Below are positions 12,100 to 24,260 of a DNA stretch of 64,000 nt, in pieces. The stretch comes from Acheta domesticus (Eukaryota > Arthropoda > Insecta > Orthoptera > Gryllidae): NCBI GenBank assembly GCA_031308135.1, contig JAHLJT010008756.1, positions 67,877,172-67,941,171 on the forward strand, given 5' to 3'. The position numbers and the translations under genes are program-made. The first letter of the stretch is position 1; every line of letters starts with the position of its first letter. The notes under the pieces are model-generated. The model saw nothing but the letters and a program-made list of their open reading frames with translations. It ran no database searches and was not told the origin of the DNA.

Positions 12100-13060
12100 T
12101 CACAAAGGCGCGTGGTCGGAATCAGATAATAAAATCAAGTTTGGGCATATAGAAAGTTCCTTGGGGGGATGGACGGAAGCAGGTATTGTTAGCCAGACGA
12201 TCGGGTAGTCTGGGCGGTCATACGACTCGCCGGGAGATAGAGTTGACGATGGAACGTTGCAGGGATGGCATTGCTGTCAGAGAATTTAGAGGATTCTGGG
12301 GTGTGTTGTATTTTTTATAGGATAAACGTTCGATCTTTCCGTCAGATAAAACTCGTTCTTTAATGTCGAAAGGAGGGCAAATTTTCAAAGTGTCGTATCT
12401 TTATTTTCTTTTGTTTCTTCATTTTACATTTTGATATATTCTTAAGATTGTTTTCCTTCATGCTTTGGAACTGTTGTGTTTCTTTTGTGCTAAACAGTAT
12501 CTGAAAACCGTTGAATTCTTTTTTGAAGCGTAAGGCTGAATTATTTATTAATTTTTTATTTTCCGTGCCGAAAAAATATTTTTCTTGAGGATTTGTTACT
12601 TACACACGTCGCTTACTAGTATCAACACTCATCAGACAGAATTGCTTTAGACAATTTCCGAACAGACAAAACTGGCAATGATATCGTAGAGACGATGGCG
12701 TCGCAAGTGGTTGATTGAGCATGGTGTAATTTCCTTACGAAGGATAGTGGAAGGATGTTGAAGATCCCGGGTGACGAGGCAAACCAATATATCTTTCTCA
12801 CTCATCTCAACGCAATTCAACTCACAAAATCTAATTTGTGGAATGTTTCATTTGAAGTAGCTTATACAATTGACATCTATCTTCCTCAATATATAAGAAT
12901 GAGCCACCAGTGTTCAAGTAACGATGGCTTAGTGCACAAACATTGTATGTTCGCCCTTGGTTGTTTTTGAGTGTATATTTGTATGGGAGCCCTCCCGCTC
13001 AGATCTATCTAGAGTATAAGGATTTACGTCCGTAAAACAGGAATCTTTTTTTTTTTTCTA
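12100..13060. other. intergenic DNA
   Basis: AT-rich with one repeat-like block (12635-12668) noted above. A 71-codon frame at 12755-12970 is not recognised. Confidence 0.5.
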
Positions 13061-13065
13061 AAATG

Positions 13066-13578
13066 TCACTCCAGTCCCTCTGACCGGGAGGTCCTAGGGT
13101 CGGGTCCCGACGGCGGCAGGATTTTCGACAGTAGCTTGTCAGCTAGGTCGAATTCAATCGCTATCTGGAGGAGAATTCTAGCGGCCGGCTGCTCTGATCG
13201 GTAGTTTTCCGTGGTTTCTCCGATCAACACCAGGCGAATGCTGGAGCAGTACCCTAACAAACGGGCCACGGACCGCGCGCGATCTTCGTCTTCCTTGTCC
13301 TATCCTCTCCTCTTACACACACACTTACACTAACATGCACTACACTTCCACATATGCCGGGAGACCGGTCGGGAGCTTACAACCTGTCCCGATTGGGGCG
13401 GTGCCCCGCTGGTGGGAGATACCTGATTGAGGGGAAATGCCGCTAGTCGACGGCAGGCCGACGCCAGATCTCGCCATCCAGCGGGGAAAAGATTTTCCCC
13501 ACCTCCCGAGAAAAAACACTCACTGCACTTACGGGACTAATGACCAAAATAGTTGACGCGCCCGGAAACATCAATCAA
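13066..13578 (+). mobile_element. SINE, long ATCA-tail family
   Basis: Starts in the tRNA-like head (CTCTGACCGGGAGGTCCTAG with a B-box-like GGGTCGGGTCCC). It continues through the TTTTCGACA, GAATTCTAGCGGCCGGCTG and CTCCGATCAACACCAGG blocks, a CA-rich middle and the GCCCCGCTGGTGGGAGATAC block, then ends in a short ATCAATCAAT tail. The A-box end is missing, so the copy is 5'-truncated. No clear target duplication. Confidence 0.85.
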
Positions 13579-13789
13579 TTTTCCTATAAAACAAACGTGT
13601 TGCTCCCTAAATAACTGTACCTTCACAATCTTTCAAGTTTGTTTTCCTGAAAACCTGGAATTCTGAATACAATGTATGAGCAGTAAGCCATCAATAATAA
13701 ACCTAAATAACCCACTTTTCTTCAGTCGTGTCCTTACACTCTTCTGGCGCGATTGCTTTAGACGGTTTCCGAACAGAGCGAACGTTCGC

Positions 13790-14400
13790 AATGACATCGC
13801 GTGGAGGGGCGGGGAGGGCGGCGGGGCAGGCGGTGTGTGCGTCGCTGGAGCCGGGGGCGGCGGCGGCGGCGGCGACAGCGTCCGGGCGCGCGCCCATCGC
13901 GGGCAATTGTCTTGCGGACTCCGTCGGGATTCGGCGGCCCCGCGCCCGGCGCGCCGCTCGGGGTACTAATGCGGCTCCTTCCGGGCCAGCAGCCCGCGCT
14001 TTATGCCCTTATTGTCCCGCGGACAATGGCGGCGGCGGCGGCGGCCGTCGCAGCACCCGGCCGCCCGCCCGCCCGCCCTCCCGCCCCCGCCGCGGCGGGC
14101 GGGCGTGCGTCGCAAGCCAACGCGCCTCGCGGGCGGGCGGGCGGGCGGACGGGCGACGTGGACGGCGGGACGAGGGACGAGGGACGAGGGCGGGGATGTC
14201 GCGGGCGGCGTGCCGGCGGCGGCGATGCGGAGGCTCCTCCCGGCGACGACTTCATCTGCCTTTGTTCTGCGTCGCCCCCGCCGCGCCCCGCTCGCCCGCT
14301 GGCCTGCCCGCGCGAGCGCGCGCGCGCCCGCCGCGCCGCCGGCAGGTGGCCCGGCCCGGCGCCGGGGGTGATGCAGGCGTTGGAGAAAGGCGCAGGCGGT
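13790..14400. other. CpG island with GGC-triplet runs
   Basis: The strongest island in the left half: about 600 bases dense in CpG, with GGC-type runs near 13856-13872 and 14028-14044, and CCCGC and GAGGGACGAGG-type short repeats. All frames are open by composition. It may be a promoter, but no exon, TATA box or start site can be fixed. Confidence 0.6.
13899..13951 (+). repeat. GC-rich module, copy 2 of 2
   Basis: The partner of 12023-12075, here embedded in a CpG island. In this copy about 20 extra bases separate the module from the shared GCGGCTCCTT. Confidence 0.8.
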
Positions 14401-14465
14401 GTGGGTAGGGATGTTTAGGTATTAGAGAATTTGTTTGCAAAACTGGGAATTCGAAGTTTTGAAAA

Positions 14466-15020
14466 CGGGGAGATGGCTCAGGGCATCCATTGATTTCACT
14501 GCAGTGCCTCTGACGAGAGGTCCTAGGTTTGAGACGTCGCAGGATTTTCGACACTGTATAGATATCTGGATCGAGTTCCGTCGCTGTCTGGAGGAAAATT
14601 TTAGCGGCCGGCTTTTTTGATTGTTAGTTTTCCGTTTTCTCTCATCAACAAGAGGCGAAAGCCGGAGCAATACCATCACAAACGGACCACTCACCGTGGA
14701 CGATCTTTCCTTCCCAACGCTTGTCCTGTCCTACCCCTTTCTTATACACACTTACTTTACTCTTACATTCAATACACTACCACACATACTGGGAGACCGG
14801 TCTTAGCTTAGAACTTGTCCGGGTTGAGGCCGTGCGCTGCTGCTGGGAGATACCTGGTTGGGGAAACCCCGTTAGCCAACGGTTGGTCGGCGCCGGATCT
14901 CACCATCGAGCAGGGAAGAAATCTGCCATCTCACGAGCAAAATCATGCATTACACTTACCGGGAAAATTACCATAGCAGTTGAGACGCACGTTATCACTA
15001 ATAAATCTATCAATCAATCA
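14466..15020 (+). mobile_element. full-length SINE (555 bp) with perfect 12-bp target duplication
   Basis: AAGTTTTGAAAA occurs at 14454-14465 and again at 15021-15032, directly flanking the element. The head carries an A-box-like GATGGCTCAGGG at about 14472 and a B-box-like GGTTTGAGAC at about 14526, the layout of a tRNA-derived RNA polymerase III promoter. The body follows the family order and the 3' end is a tail of ATCA repeats. Target duplication plus Pol III boxes identify a SINE copied through RNA by a LINE machinery not seen in this window. Confidence 0.93.
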
Positions 15021-15033
15021 AAGTTTTGAAAAT

Positions 15034-15520
15034 GATGGCTTCAGAATGACGATCTGCAGCATCATCGTTCGGCAGGTCATCAGTTTGAGTCGCGGTGGTG
15101 GTGCGTTTTCCACACAAGCTGGATAGCCCAGTCAAATTTAACCACTGCCTGAAAGGAGAATTCTAAAATCCGTGGCTTCTGCCATTGATATCAGTCCCAA
15201 GGCCGGAGCAGTATCCTAAGATATGAGCCATAGACCGTAAGTGATCTTTCCTTTCTCGTCTTTGTTTTTTCCTCTCCTATTACTCACACACTTACTATTA
15301 ACAGTTACACTTACCACGCTACTACACATATCGGTAGCTTAGTTCTTGCTCCGGCTGAGGGGGATACCTGGTGGAGGAAACTTCTCAAGCCGACGTTTTA
15401 TGTCGGTGCCGCATTCTTATGAGGAGGAACACCGTCATCTCCGGGGATGTGACCTGCACTACACGTACGGGATATTTTCTTATTAGTTGATGATTCCAAA
15501 ACCAATAAACAGTCATTCAC
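15034..15520 (+). mobile_element. SINE, long ATCA-tail family, diverged copy
   Basis: Begins immediately after the right target duplication of the previous SINE with GATGGCTTCAG (A-box-like) and CAGTTTGAGTCG (B-box-like). It keeps the middle and 3' blocks in order, ending near CCAATAAACAGTCATTC. Head-to-tail adjacency with the copy at 14466 suggests the second element inserted beside the first. Confidence 0.78.
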
Positions 15521-15539
15521 TTCTGAAATCGTTAGAATC

Positions 15540-15645
15540 ATATATATATAAATATATATATATATATGATATATATATATATATGATATATATATATATG
15601 ATATATATATATCATATATATCATATATATATCATATATATAAAA
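15540..15645. repeat. AT dinucleotide microsatellite with palindromic phase changes
   Basis: Runs of AT interrupted by GATAT and ATCATAT. The left part has GATA-type and the right part ATC-type interruptions, so the tract can fold back on itself. Confidence 0.9.
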
Positions 15646-15744
15646 CTGAGCATTTATGGTTAAAACATTGCGTTCTACTCTTTCACTTTCTTGGAGGAAC
15701 TAAAAACATTGCTATCAACGTTATTGAGAAGTGCACGTGCTGGC

Positions 15745-15747
<3 letters not shown>

Positions 15748-15797
<50 letters not shown>
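15748..15797. repeat. TA microsatellite
   Basis: About 24 uninterrupted TA dinucleotides starting after GCTGGCGGGA. Confidence 0.95.
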
Positions 15798-15799
<2 letters not shown>

Positions 15800-18700
15800 A
15801 AATATACCTTTATCATCGTCTCATCAAGAGTGTGGTTGTAATTATGGCCTGTTCCAAATTTATATTAAGATTTGGGCGCCAGAAACAGGTTACATTAATT
15901 ACTACCAAAGTTTTCCCATCTAATTTAAACAAAATTGTATAAACATCCAGCTAGCTTGGGTCGATGGGTCCGGATACAAATACTCGCTATCGCCTCGATA
16001 GCCGATTACCTGATCTGCCAACTATACAGTATGGCGTGGAATCTGAAATGTAATAATTATATGCTTCCAACTAATTAAAGATTATGATTGACAAATGAAA
16101 ACTCCTTTCATTTCCAAAGAACAAAATTCAATAATTTATTTAACGTTAAGTTTTAACAATTAATTTTATGGTCATGACCTTTTAAATACGTTATCTCTTT
16201 TGTACTGCAGTATTTCTTTACCGTTTTGCTTGCCGACGCTCCGTAGTCGCTTCTCACTTGACCGTTGTTGGTTCCAAGTTTTGCTTCTTTCTTCCGGTCT
16301 TGCGCTGCTGCTGACACGTCCAGTCCACACTGCATAAACTATTTGTCGGTTCTTATCCGATGCTCCCGGTTCCTAATCTTTCCCACTGGTTATGTAAAAC
16401 ATTAAAGTTCAACTGCAATATCCGAAAAACTGTGCAAGTCCTCCGCGAATTCACTTCTGGCAAATAATTCTCAGAGTCCATTAAAAAACTATTACTTTTC
16501 TCACAAAAATATACAAGTCCCACTTTCCTAATATAATGTCCGCAAACAATCTTTACATCACGTCATCTACTATCAAAATCCGCGATCTTCACTCCACGAC
16601 ACCCAGAATCAGAATGTTCTGTTCAATGTGGTCTTTAACCCTTTATGGTTCGGTAAGCGTCCCTCATTCTATTTTTTCAAAACACAACGGCAAAATTAGA
16701 CTGTCTAATCTTCACTAGCCAACCCGGGCGTCTCTTACGAACCAAGTAGCCACGACCCCGTCATTCATTCGTTTTTGAACCAACCACATCTTATCTTCTT
16801 TAGCTATCTAGCCAGCGTCCTGACATCTTCAAGGCCTGCGTACAGTTTGTTGACCTTGCCAACCTCTGCGCTGTCGTTGCTAAGGCCGTATACCGCCATA
16901 TTGCATACCCATTTATCCACCCCATGTACAACTAATATTATTAAATAAAATTTGTAATATTCTGGTATATCACAATATATATAAACGCGTGATCTCAGTA
17001 TGACAAGGTTAAATCTGACATTTCTTGGTAAAAATTATGTTTTGACATGTTCCAAATTTTGTATTGTCACACCTGCAACGTATTTTAACTGTTTTCAATC
17101 TCAATCCTAGAAAATCTTATCTGAACAAAACAACATAGGTTTTTTCGTACTCTAATTGGACATCATCAAACTTTGAAAATGCTCTCCGGTAACATTTGCG
17201 TAAATTGGGATCAAGCTTTGTCATTCTGAGTTTGCTAAATCTGCTGTATCTAAACTTTGCCGCCAACAGGAGACGATGTATCCTCAGAAAAATAAGACCC
17301 GCCTATCCTAAGAAAGAGAACATTCTTAAAACTGGGAACAAATTAGAAATGAAAACTAGAGACAACTTAGAAATGTTTTTATTAAAAATCTCTTTATCTT
17401 CTGATTTTATATTTGGATTACATTATCATTTGCTTTCATAAGGATTACATGGTAGAACATAACTCAATCTTATTCGTCATAGAGTCACGTAGTGTAGTAC
17501 ATGTTTTTATCTCTAAAGAAAAGCTCCTGTGTGGACTTAAAACGAAACCTCCAATTTTACCTTCAAAACACAAATAATGTTTACATTAGTTCTGCAACGT
17601 ATAACGCAATTTTTTCCACATGTATAGTAATAAGTTCATTTTTTACGATCGGGGTAGACTCAACGTACATAATCCTCCCAATCTTAAGTAGGCATTTTAT
17701 TTCAGTTTATTACCAATGTCTTCGAATTAACGACAGTTAAAATTAACCATACCGCTAGTGCTGTGCAGTAATGCTACTACACTCATTGCTATCAACATTG
17801 CATTTTTCCTTCTTTCCATGATACGTGTACGTTGGTGTCGAATCAGTTAGAGGTGGTTGCAGCAAAAACGACGTAAATTGTAAGCCCTAAACATCTGTCG
17901 TAAATAAGAAGCCCACAAGTGTCGGGGCCTGTCAATCGAAATCCCGTTATTGCCAGCGTCTGCTCAGTAGGAACTGTAAACGATTGTTTTGCATAAACTG
18001 TCCATTGTGCTTAATTCGATACGGTATTTAATGTCTGTATTAACAGTTATGTCAGACACGTTGGAAAGTAGGAAATCAAAGTTGGAATATGTGTTCCGGC
18101 GTAAGTTGATAGGCAATCTATTATAGAAATGAAAGTTCTGGACGAGAGAAGGAAATAATGACCATACGCATCTTACATCAGAACCTCAGTGATGGAAATG
18201 GGGTGTGTCTTATAACAGGAATGAAACGAATGTCTACTGGGTAAGAGGCATGGTTTCCGCGTCAACGCCTTAACTTTCAGAAAATATGGAGGATATCAAC
18301 AGTTTTTAGTGTAAATTGTCAAACGTAAAATATTTTTTTAAATTATAGTATCCCTTGATAGTATCAAATGTTTTAAAAACAGATAATGATAGGCTTTTTG
18401 TTAAGCGTCCTATTACTTTCTAATTAAAATCATTTATTTAAAAAATGAAATATTTTTATAATTTATATTTGTTTTCCAAACACATGTAGTATTTAACTAT
18501 CGAAAATTTGCATTGTCTAATCATTATTTTTGAATCTCCGTATGTTGATAGCAAATATTCCTACTTACTCGCTAGTATAGTATGCCTTCAAATGGAAAAG
18601 ACATTTGGTGGTTTGGCGGTGTAGGTGAAATGAAAATAAAGGTATACACTTGAAAATAAATAATTTTGTGAGGCTATTCTGAATTTCCAAATGGTACAAA

Positions 18701-20260
18701 ATGTTCTTTGAAATATTAATTTCATTTGCACTTACCCAGAATTTTAGAAGATCTGATTCAGTTCATATTAAAATACTTAAATATATAATTTGGAATTTTA
18801 TGAACGAGAGGTAATAATTTCATAGATGTTGTAGTTATAAAAATGTGCGCACTCGGAAAAATGTTATCGCTGCTCTCAACTGCCTTCGTGAGATTTCCAA
18901 TACCACAAAACGAATTTGAGTAGAAACTACAAAGACTTGCCAAAAAAACTTTTTTGGCAACCAAAATGTTCACGACCGTGGGAGATGTAAACAGCAAAGT
19001 ATATTGACTTTGCATTAAAGCTCAATATATCAAACGTTAGTCACGATCCCCAAAATGTGTAGGAAATGCATAATGAGATTTTGTTTCCTCTGCAAGTGCA
19101 TTCTGATCGAAGTATTTAAAATAATTCTAATCGTCAAACGCCGCTTGCAGGCGCAGCTGACAACGAATCGTGTTTAGTGCATCCGAAACGATGCTTCGCA
19201 ATCGGCTTGTTTATTACGCAGTCATGCACATTGACGTGAATGTCCGTTTTCTCGGAGTTTGTCGTTACTTGGTTGTTGGCCCCGTGGAAAGAAAAACTTA
19301 GTAGACAGCAGTGATCTTTGGACAGATAGGTACGTTGGTGCATACATGGGAGATGGTGCGAAGAGTGTGAATCGCTATTAGTTTTAAAATCATACGATAT
19401 ATGGATATTATTCACACACTCGATGCGGATCTAATGTGAAGAGTGATAACGAGGAATTTTATGTCGTTAAAACGTGTATTGTATGGTTGTTATTAGGACA
19501 GGAAACCTGTGAAAAATAATTATTCTGTGTTGGTCGAACAGTGGATTTACCAAAATCTCACCTCATCATGAATATGAGCGAAATATAATTGCGAGTAGAT
19601 AAGTGGCGTTTAATGGAAGTAGGATTTTAGTAAAAACCAGAAATTCCACGAAACTCTGCCATTATTTCCTTTCACGTAGCAGAAATTCATATATGAGTTC
19701 ATAATAAACGTTATCGTTAAAGATATAAACTTACTGGACACAATGTCATGTATTTAGCATTTTTCAAAGATTATATTGATGCGAATACGACTACAAGAGA
19801 AATTACTATATGAGTGTTTGCTTTTATTAATTTCACTTTAAAATGTACAAATAACCGTAGAGATACGAGTATTTAGAATATTCAAATGGTCCTTCTTTTG
19901 GGTCAGCCAAGTTGAATAATCACCAGAAAGTAGTATTGTTAAGATTATTAATTGAAAACCAATAGAAAGAATTTTCATTGCCTACGATGTTGCTTGTTTT
20001 CATGTTCTCAACTTTCGATCCTACTAACAATTTAAGGATAAGAAGTTTTCCTCAAGTACCTAATATTATTTGTTCATGTTATTTTCACCTCATTTTCTTC
20101 GTATGATTTAATTTTTGACTGTAATATTTAATGTTATGTTTGAATTGAAGCTAATTATACTTTAGAATAAAATTACTGTAATTTTTACTGTCATGTTATG
20201 CACGTTTTGAGATATTTGTATTTTCTATCAAAAGTAGTGTATTTTCTTACATTGTCGTCG
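15800..20260. other. intergenic DNA, weak coding-like traces only
   Basis: Mostly AT-rich. The least repeat-like part is 16150-16900, where the minus strand has a 60-codon frame (16153-16335) and a 31-codon frame starting in a YY1-like motif (16804-16899). Frames at 17196-17441, 18758-19015 and 19134-19415 are not recognised. Confidence 0.45.
16804..16899 (-). other. possible short coding start, 31 codons, unproven
   Basis: On the minus strand the start codon lies inside AATATGGCGGT, close to the YY1 site consensus AANATGGCGGC often found around start codons of housekeeping genes. The frame then runs 31 codons (beginning MAVYGLSNDSAEVGK) to TAG. Residue use looks ordinary rather than repeat-like. 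No splice donor is convincing, so a decayed first exon or chance is equally possible. Confidence 0.22.
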
Positions 20261-22005
20261 CGGTAGGCACTGCTCGCTGTGTACAGTCAGCCAACCGCAA
20301 CCCAGTATGTCTTCCTTTCACTGCACACTCCCATCTCCCGACCACATGTATGCCTCTTGACAAGGCCCGTTTGTCTTGCGTTGCTCAATGCTCTCATCTC
20401 ATTTTACGTCTCGTTCCCTTGACACAGTGCTCACGTTTTCTGTGTCATTGTTTCTGTGTAGGCACAAGCTTCACCTCAAACAAGAAATGTTTGCATAATA
20501 GACATCGCGACATCGATCTGCACCTACGGTCCGTGCTCAGTCATATTCTGGCTATGAGCCTGCTGCCCTTTCTGCATCTATTTTTTGATGTTGACGTATT
20601 TCATGTCAGAGCCACTCTTATATTCAATCCATCCATGAGTTGCGTATGACATTTCAAGCGTACAACATTCTAATCCTTTGATTTCTTTATCCAACTTAGA
20701 ATTCCTTTTCACTTCAGTAACAAAGTTTCGTTGTCTACATTTTTCCAATTTCTGTCTACATTTTTCCACAATAATATTTCGTGATGCCCGATATCATTAT
20801 TTGAAGTATAGAAAATAGAATTTGCAAATAGGGCAAGGAACGTATATTTTGCGACCCCAAAATGACTAAGTCATATCTGACTTAGAGGAAATTTTACAGG
20901 TGAGCACATTGAAAGTTCGGAAGTGTCTAATATCGATGTGAAAGTTCTATGCCATTCTGATCATAGGATTTCTAAAGGTCTGGTTTGAAAATTGTTTTGA
21001 TTACATTGTAAATATGATCGTAGAGAATTTAAACTTGACAAAACATCGTTTTCACCAAGAATGTCAGATGGTACCTTGTAATTCTGAGACCGCAATTTTG
21101 ATATCTTTAACTTAATAATAATAAAGATGTATAGTTTCCTGAGCAAGATAATATTTCCTTTAAAACCTGAACAATAGAAAAATAATAGCAAAAAGCTCCC
21201 ATAGAGTTTCAATTAGAATAATTCACCTGAAAATAAATTTTAAAAAATGATTGAATATCTTCATCACATCAAATAACAACATTCACGCAAATAATAAGTA
21301 TTATTGAATATGTTCAAAACGATTCTGCATTCTAATATTTCTGAATAAATCTGAATTATTTATCGTACTTCTTAATAGTTCAGATTTGAAGGTACAATTA
21401 CAGCGGAGGTAAATACATTTTAGAGTAATGAAGGGAACTTGTCTTCTCCTTAAAGAGGCAGAGTTAATAGACATGCACATTGCGCATTTTTCATCTTAAC
21501 ATCACATCAAAACCTGCACCCACAATGTCGATTTAGTAATCTGCACAATGCAAAGACTTCAGTTCAAATAATTCATACACACAGACTTTTTTGTAAGTAA
21601 AAATAACTACACTGAAATTGTACGCTTTGTGTATACCCTTTCTAAGGATCTCTTTCCACAAATAGACACTTTCAAAGAGCCAAATATGTCTAATTGAATT
21701 TACCAACCAATTTAGAAATAAATAGAAAGATAGGATGATGAAAATCGACAACACACATTAATTGAACTAAACAAACTTGAATTGAACTAAACAAAACTAA
21801 AAAGAGGAGGCATATTTTTTACCACTTTCCTTATACTTTTCTGAAAATTCTAATCACTTAATTCACAGTTGTTTTTCTCATAGACTGTCACACAACATTA
21901 CACTTCCCGTCTTCTTTGCAACTGCCGTTCACGAAGAGACATCTCAGACACTATGTCATCACTCGGCATTACCCAACACCACCCACCATCACTCAATGAG
22001 CTGTC
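20261..22005. other. intergenic DNA
   Basis: A less AT-rich block at 20260-20560 with a 99-codon frame (20350-20649) of no recognised family; otherwise AT-rich. No element ends seen. Confidence 0.5.
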
Positions 22006-22009
22006 TCTG

Positions 22010-22205
22010 CCCATCACTACACGTCACTCCCGTACCCTCTATCCCAGAAACTACCCATAAACACCCGTCACTACCTATCACTACTCATCATTACCTGTCA
22101 CAACCAGTCCCCATCCGGTCGTCACCACCCGTCACAACTCGTCACCGCCGACCACCACCCGTCACTGCACGTCATTGCTCCTCACTGATCGTCATTGCCC
22201 GTCCC
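22010..22205. repeat. decayed minisatellite, CCGTCAC core
   Basis: Irregular tandem recurrence of CCGTCAC, CGTCACTAC and CATCACT-type units over about 200 bases, with unit lengths near 8-13. Confidence 0.7.
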
Positions 22206-22479
22206 CGGCAGCCTCAGACACCAACTTCACGTACCTGTTATACACACTACTGCCTTCAACCGACCAATACCACTTCCACCCTGATGAACTTATCATCCCA
22301 GTAAAGATAAATGCTATAGATAGAGCGAGAGTCAGAGGCGTACCAGAAGCGGCCAGGGTGAAGGGAATGATGAAGGCGACGGGAGAGGCAGTCGCAGTAG
22401 GGACCAGGGTGAGTGTAACTGTAGGGTCAGCGTAGCCGAGAACGCGGCGTCGAAGGCTTACTCCACTCTTTATTCTTTA

Positions 22480-22830
22480 CGCTATTCTTTACTCTATGTC
22501 GAAGGCCTCGATCGAAGCGGGGATTGACAGAGATGAGGATGGCGGGGCAGGCAGAGACGGCCAAGTAAGAGCGGTGGCGGGGCGGGGGTGGAGAGAGCGG
22601 CGGCGTCGGCAGCCATGGGTCCCTGCCCTTGCCGCGCTCGCGACATGGCGCTTATAGTAATTGCCTATTGTCCTTGAATTACGGACGAAGCGAGGGCATC
22701 CGTCACTCGGCCGGGTGCCCTGTGAATAGATATCCATCCGTCTTAGTATGCGGCGCGCCCGCGCGGGCCACGTGTCGCCATGCCAAATAAGACGTAGTCC
22801 CGACAGGAAACGGGGGGAGCGCCGCCGATA
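22480..22830. other. CpG-rich patch
   Basis: GC-rich island open in several frames by composition. Short GATGTCGTTGGAA-type tandem copies follow at 22897-22927. Confidence 0.45.
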
Positions 22831-23014
22831 CATTCTCTGCTTTGCTGGAAAGATGCACCGACGCCTCTGCCTGGGGTGGAGGGGCAGGTGGGGGAAGATG
22901 TCGTTGGAAGATGTCGTTGGAAGGATGTCGAATGCGGTGGCGTCGTGTGTGGTGATCGGCATCGCGGTTGACTCTGATTCTTTTGGTGATGGTGGTGACG
23001 CAGTATCGATACCA

Positions 23015-23200
23015 GGAGAGGTGGCTCACGGTATCAACTGATGCCACTGCTGTGCCTCTGACCGGGAGGTTCTAGATTCGAGTTCCCCACGGTGGTAGTA
23101 TTTTCAACAATAGCTAGAGAGCTACGTCGAATTCCGTGGTTTCTCCCTACGCGAATACCGGAGCAGAACCCTAACAAACGGACCTTAGACCGCGCGAATT
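23015..23200 (+). mobile_element. SINE 5' fragment, long ATCA-tail family
   Basis: Carries GAGGTGGCTCACGG (A-box-like) near 23018 and the family head CTCTGACCGGGAGGTTCTAG with a B-box-like GATTCGAGTTCC near 23075. It lacks part of the interior and stops after the CAAACGGACC block, so it is internally deleted and 3'-truncated. Confidence 0.8.
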
Positions 23201-23880
23201 AAAAGTGGGTAAAATTTTGTTACTGCGTCATATATAAATATCTCTTATTAATTTCTGTTTAAGATATTTTTTTTAGTAATTTAAGGAAAAGACAGTAAAA
23301 ACGTCAGGTTCTTGAAGAAGCTTTCGTGTATCACGGGCCATGTTAGAACAAGGGAGATAAGATGCAATTTTTTAAAAATAAGTTATTTCATTAATCAGAA
23401 AAATTCTAATAATGAATTTGGAGATTAATAAAAATATCTATCTAATCGAACCATCTCATTGATTATTGTTCACCTAATTCGTTGAAGACATTCCATTATA
23501 CCAATGTCTTCAATCAAATTAGCACTCACGTTTCAAAACCGCACAGATTTTTTTTCATGATCCAAATTTGTGCATCCGATGAGTTAAGTTCTGATATTAT
23601 TTATCTAATATAATTGATAACAAATAAAACCTAACTCACTGTCAGTGGTTGGGTTCGAGGTATATGAAACATAAAACATTTCAAAAACGAAAATGTTTGT
23701 ATGAAAGACATTAGCTAGGGTATACATTTCGAAGAAGCGTCGAGGACAGCAAAAGAACAGTGCGCAGGTCAGGTTATCTCAGATCTATTAAAAATGCGAG
23801 GTGTCACAAACACATCTTTAAACAAGAGTCACGTGTGCTAGCCGACATTTCGAGTTGAAAAGTACGTGTAACACAGTGGA
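23201..23880. other. AT-rich intergenic DNA
   Basis: No gene or element recognised. Confidence 0.5.
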
Positions 23881-23883
23881 AGA

Positions 23884-23925
23884 ATGAATTTCGGGGAAGC
23901 GGCGAGCCCTCCGGGTCCTCTGCAG
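23884..23925 (+). other. candidate first coding exon (14 codons) with strong donor, unproven
   Basis: ATG at 23884 opens a frame of 14 codons (MNFGEAASPPGPLQ) that ends exactly at CAG followed by GTATGT, a near-ideal splice donor. It lies at the left edge of a CpG island, where animal first exons commonly sit. No acceptor or second exon can be chosen with confidence in the following sequence, and the residues do not identify a family. Confidence 0.25.
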
Positions 23926-24260
23926 GTATGTGTGTGACGAGGACCGCGCCGCGTGCAGTGGGAGGGGCGGGGCCGGCAGGATGTGCGGGGGCGGGGGCGC
24001 GGGCGGCGGTGGGCCCAACGCGTGCCTCGCACCCGAATCAGCCCGCGCCGCCACCCGCCAGCAGAACTGCCACGGTCGTCGCCAGTCCGTCCCGGGTCCC
24101 CTCCACGCCCCGCTGCCACCGCGACCGCGCATACCCCAAACCGACATCGTCTTCTCGCTGTCACTGGTCGTCCCGCCCGCTCTCTCCTGCCTGCTCTTGG
24201 CCTCCCGCTCCCGTCCGCTGGCTCGCTCGCCGACTCTCGCGTCTTGATCACTCGTTTTCC
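23926..24260. other. CpG island
   Basis: Dense CpG sequence following the candidate exon, grading to the right into a CT/CGC-rich degenerate repeat. Overlapping frames of 105-260 codons on both strands reflect base composition. Confidence 0.5.

Noticed and set aside
13310..13350. CRISPR-like or telomeric tandem array
   Set aside because: Only CA-rich simple sequence within SINEs; no regularly spaced repeats with unique spacers and no TTAGG arrays were found in the window.
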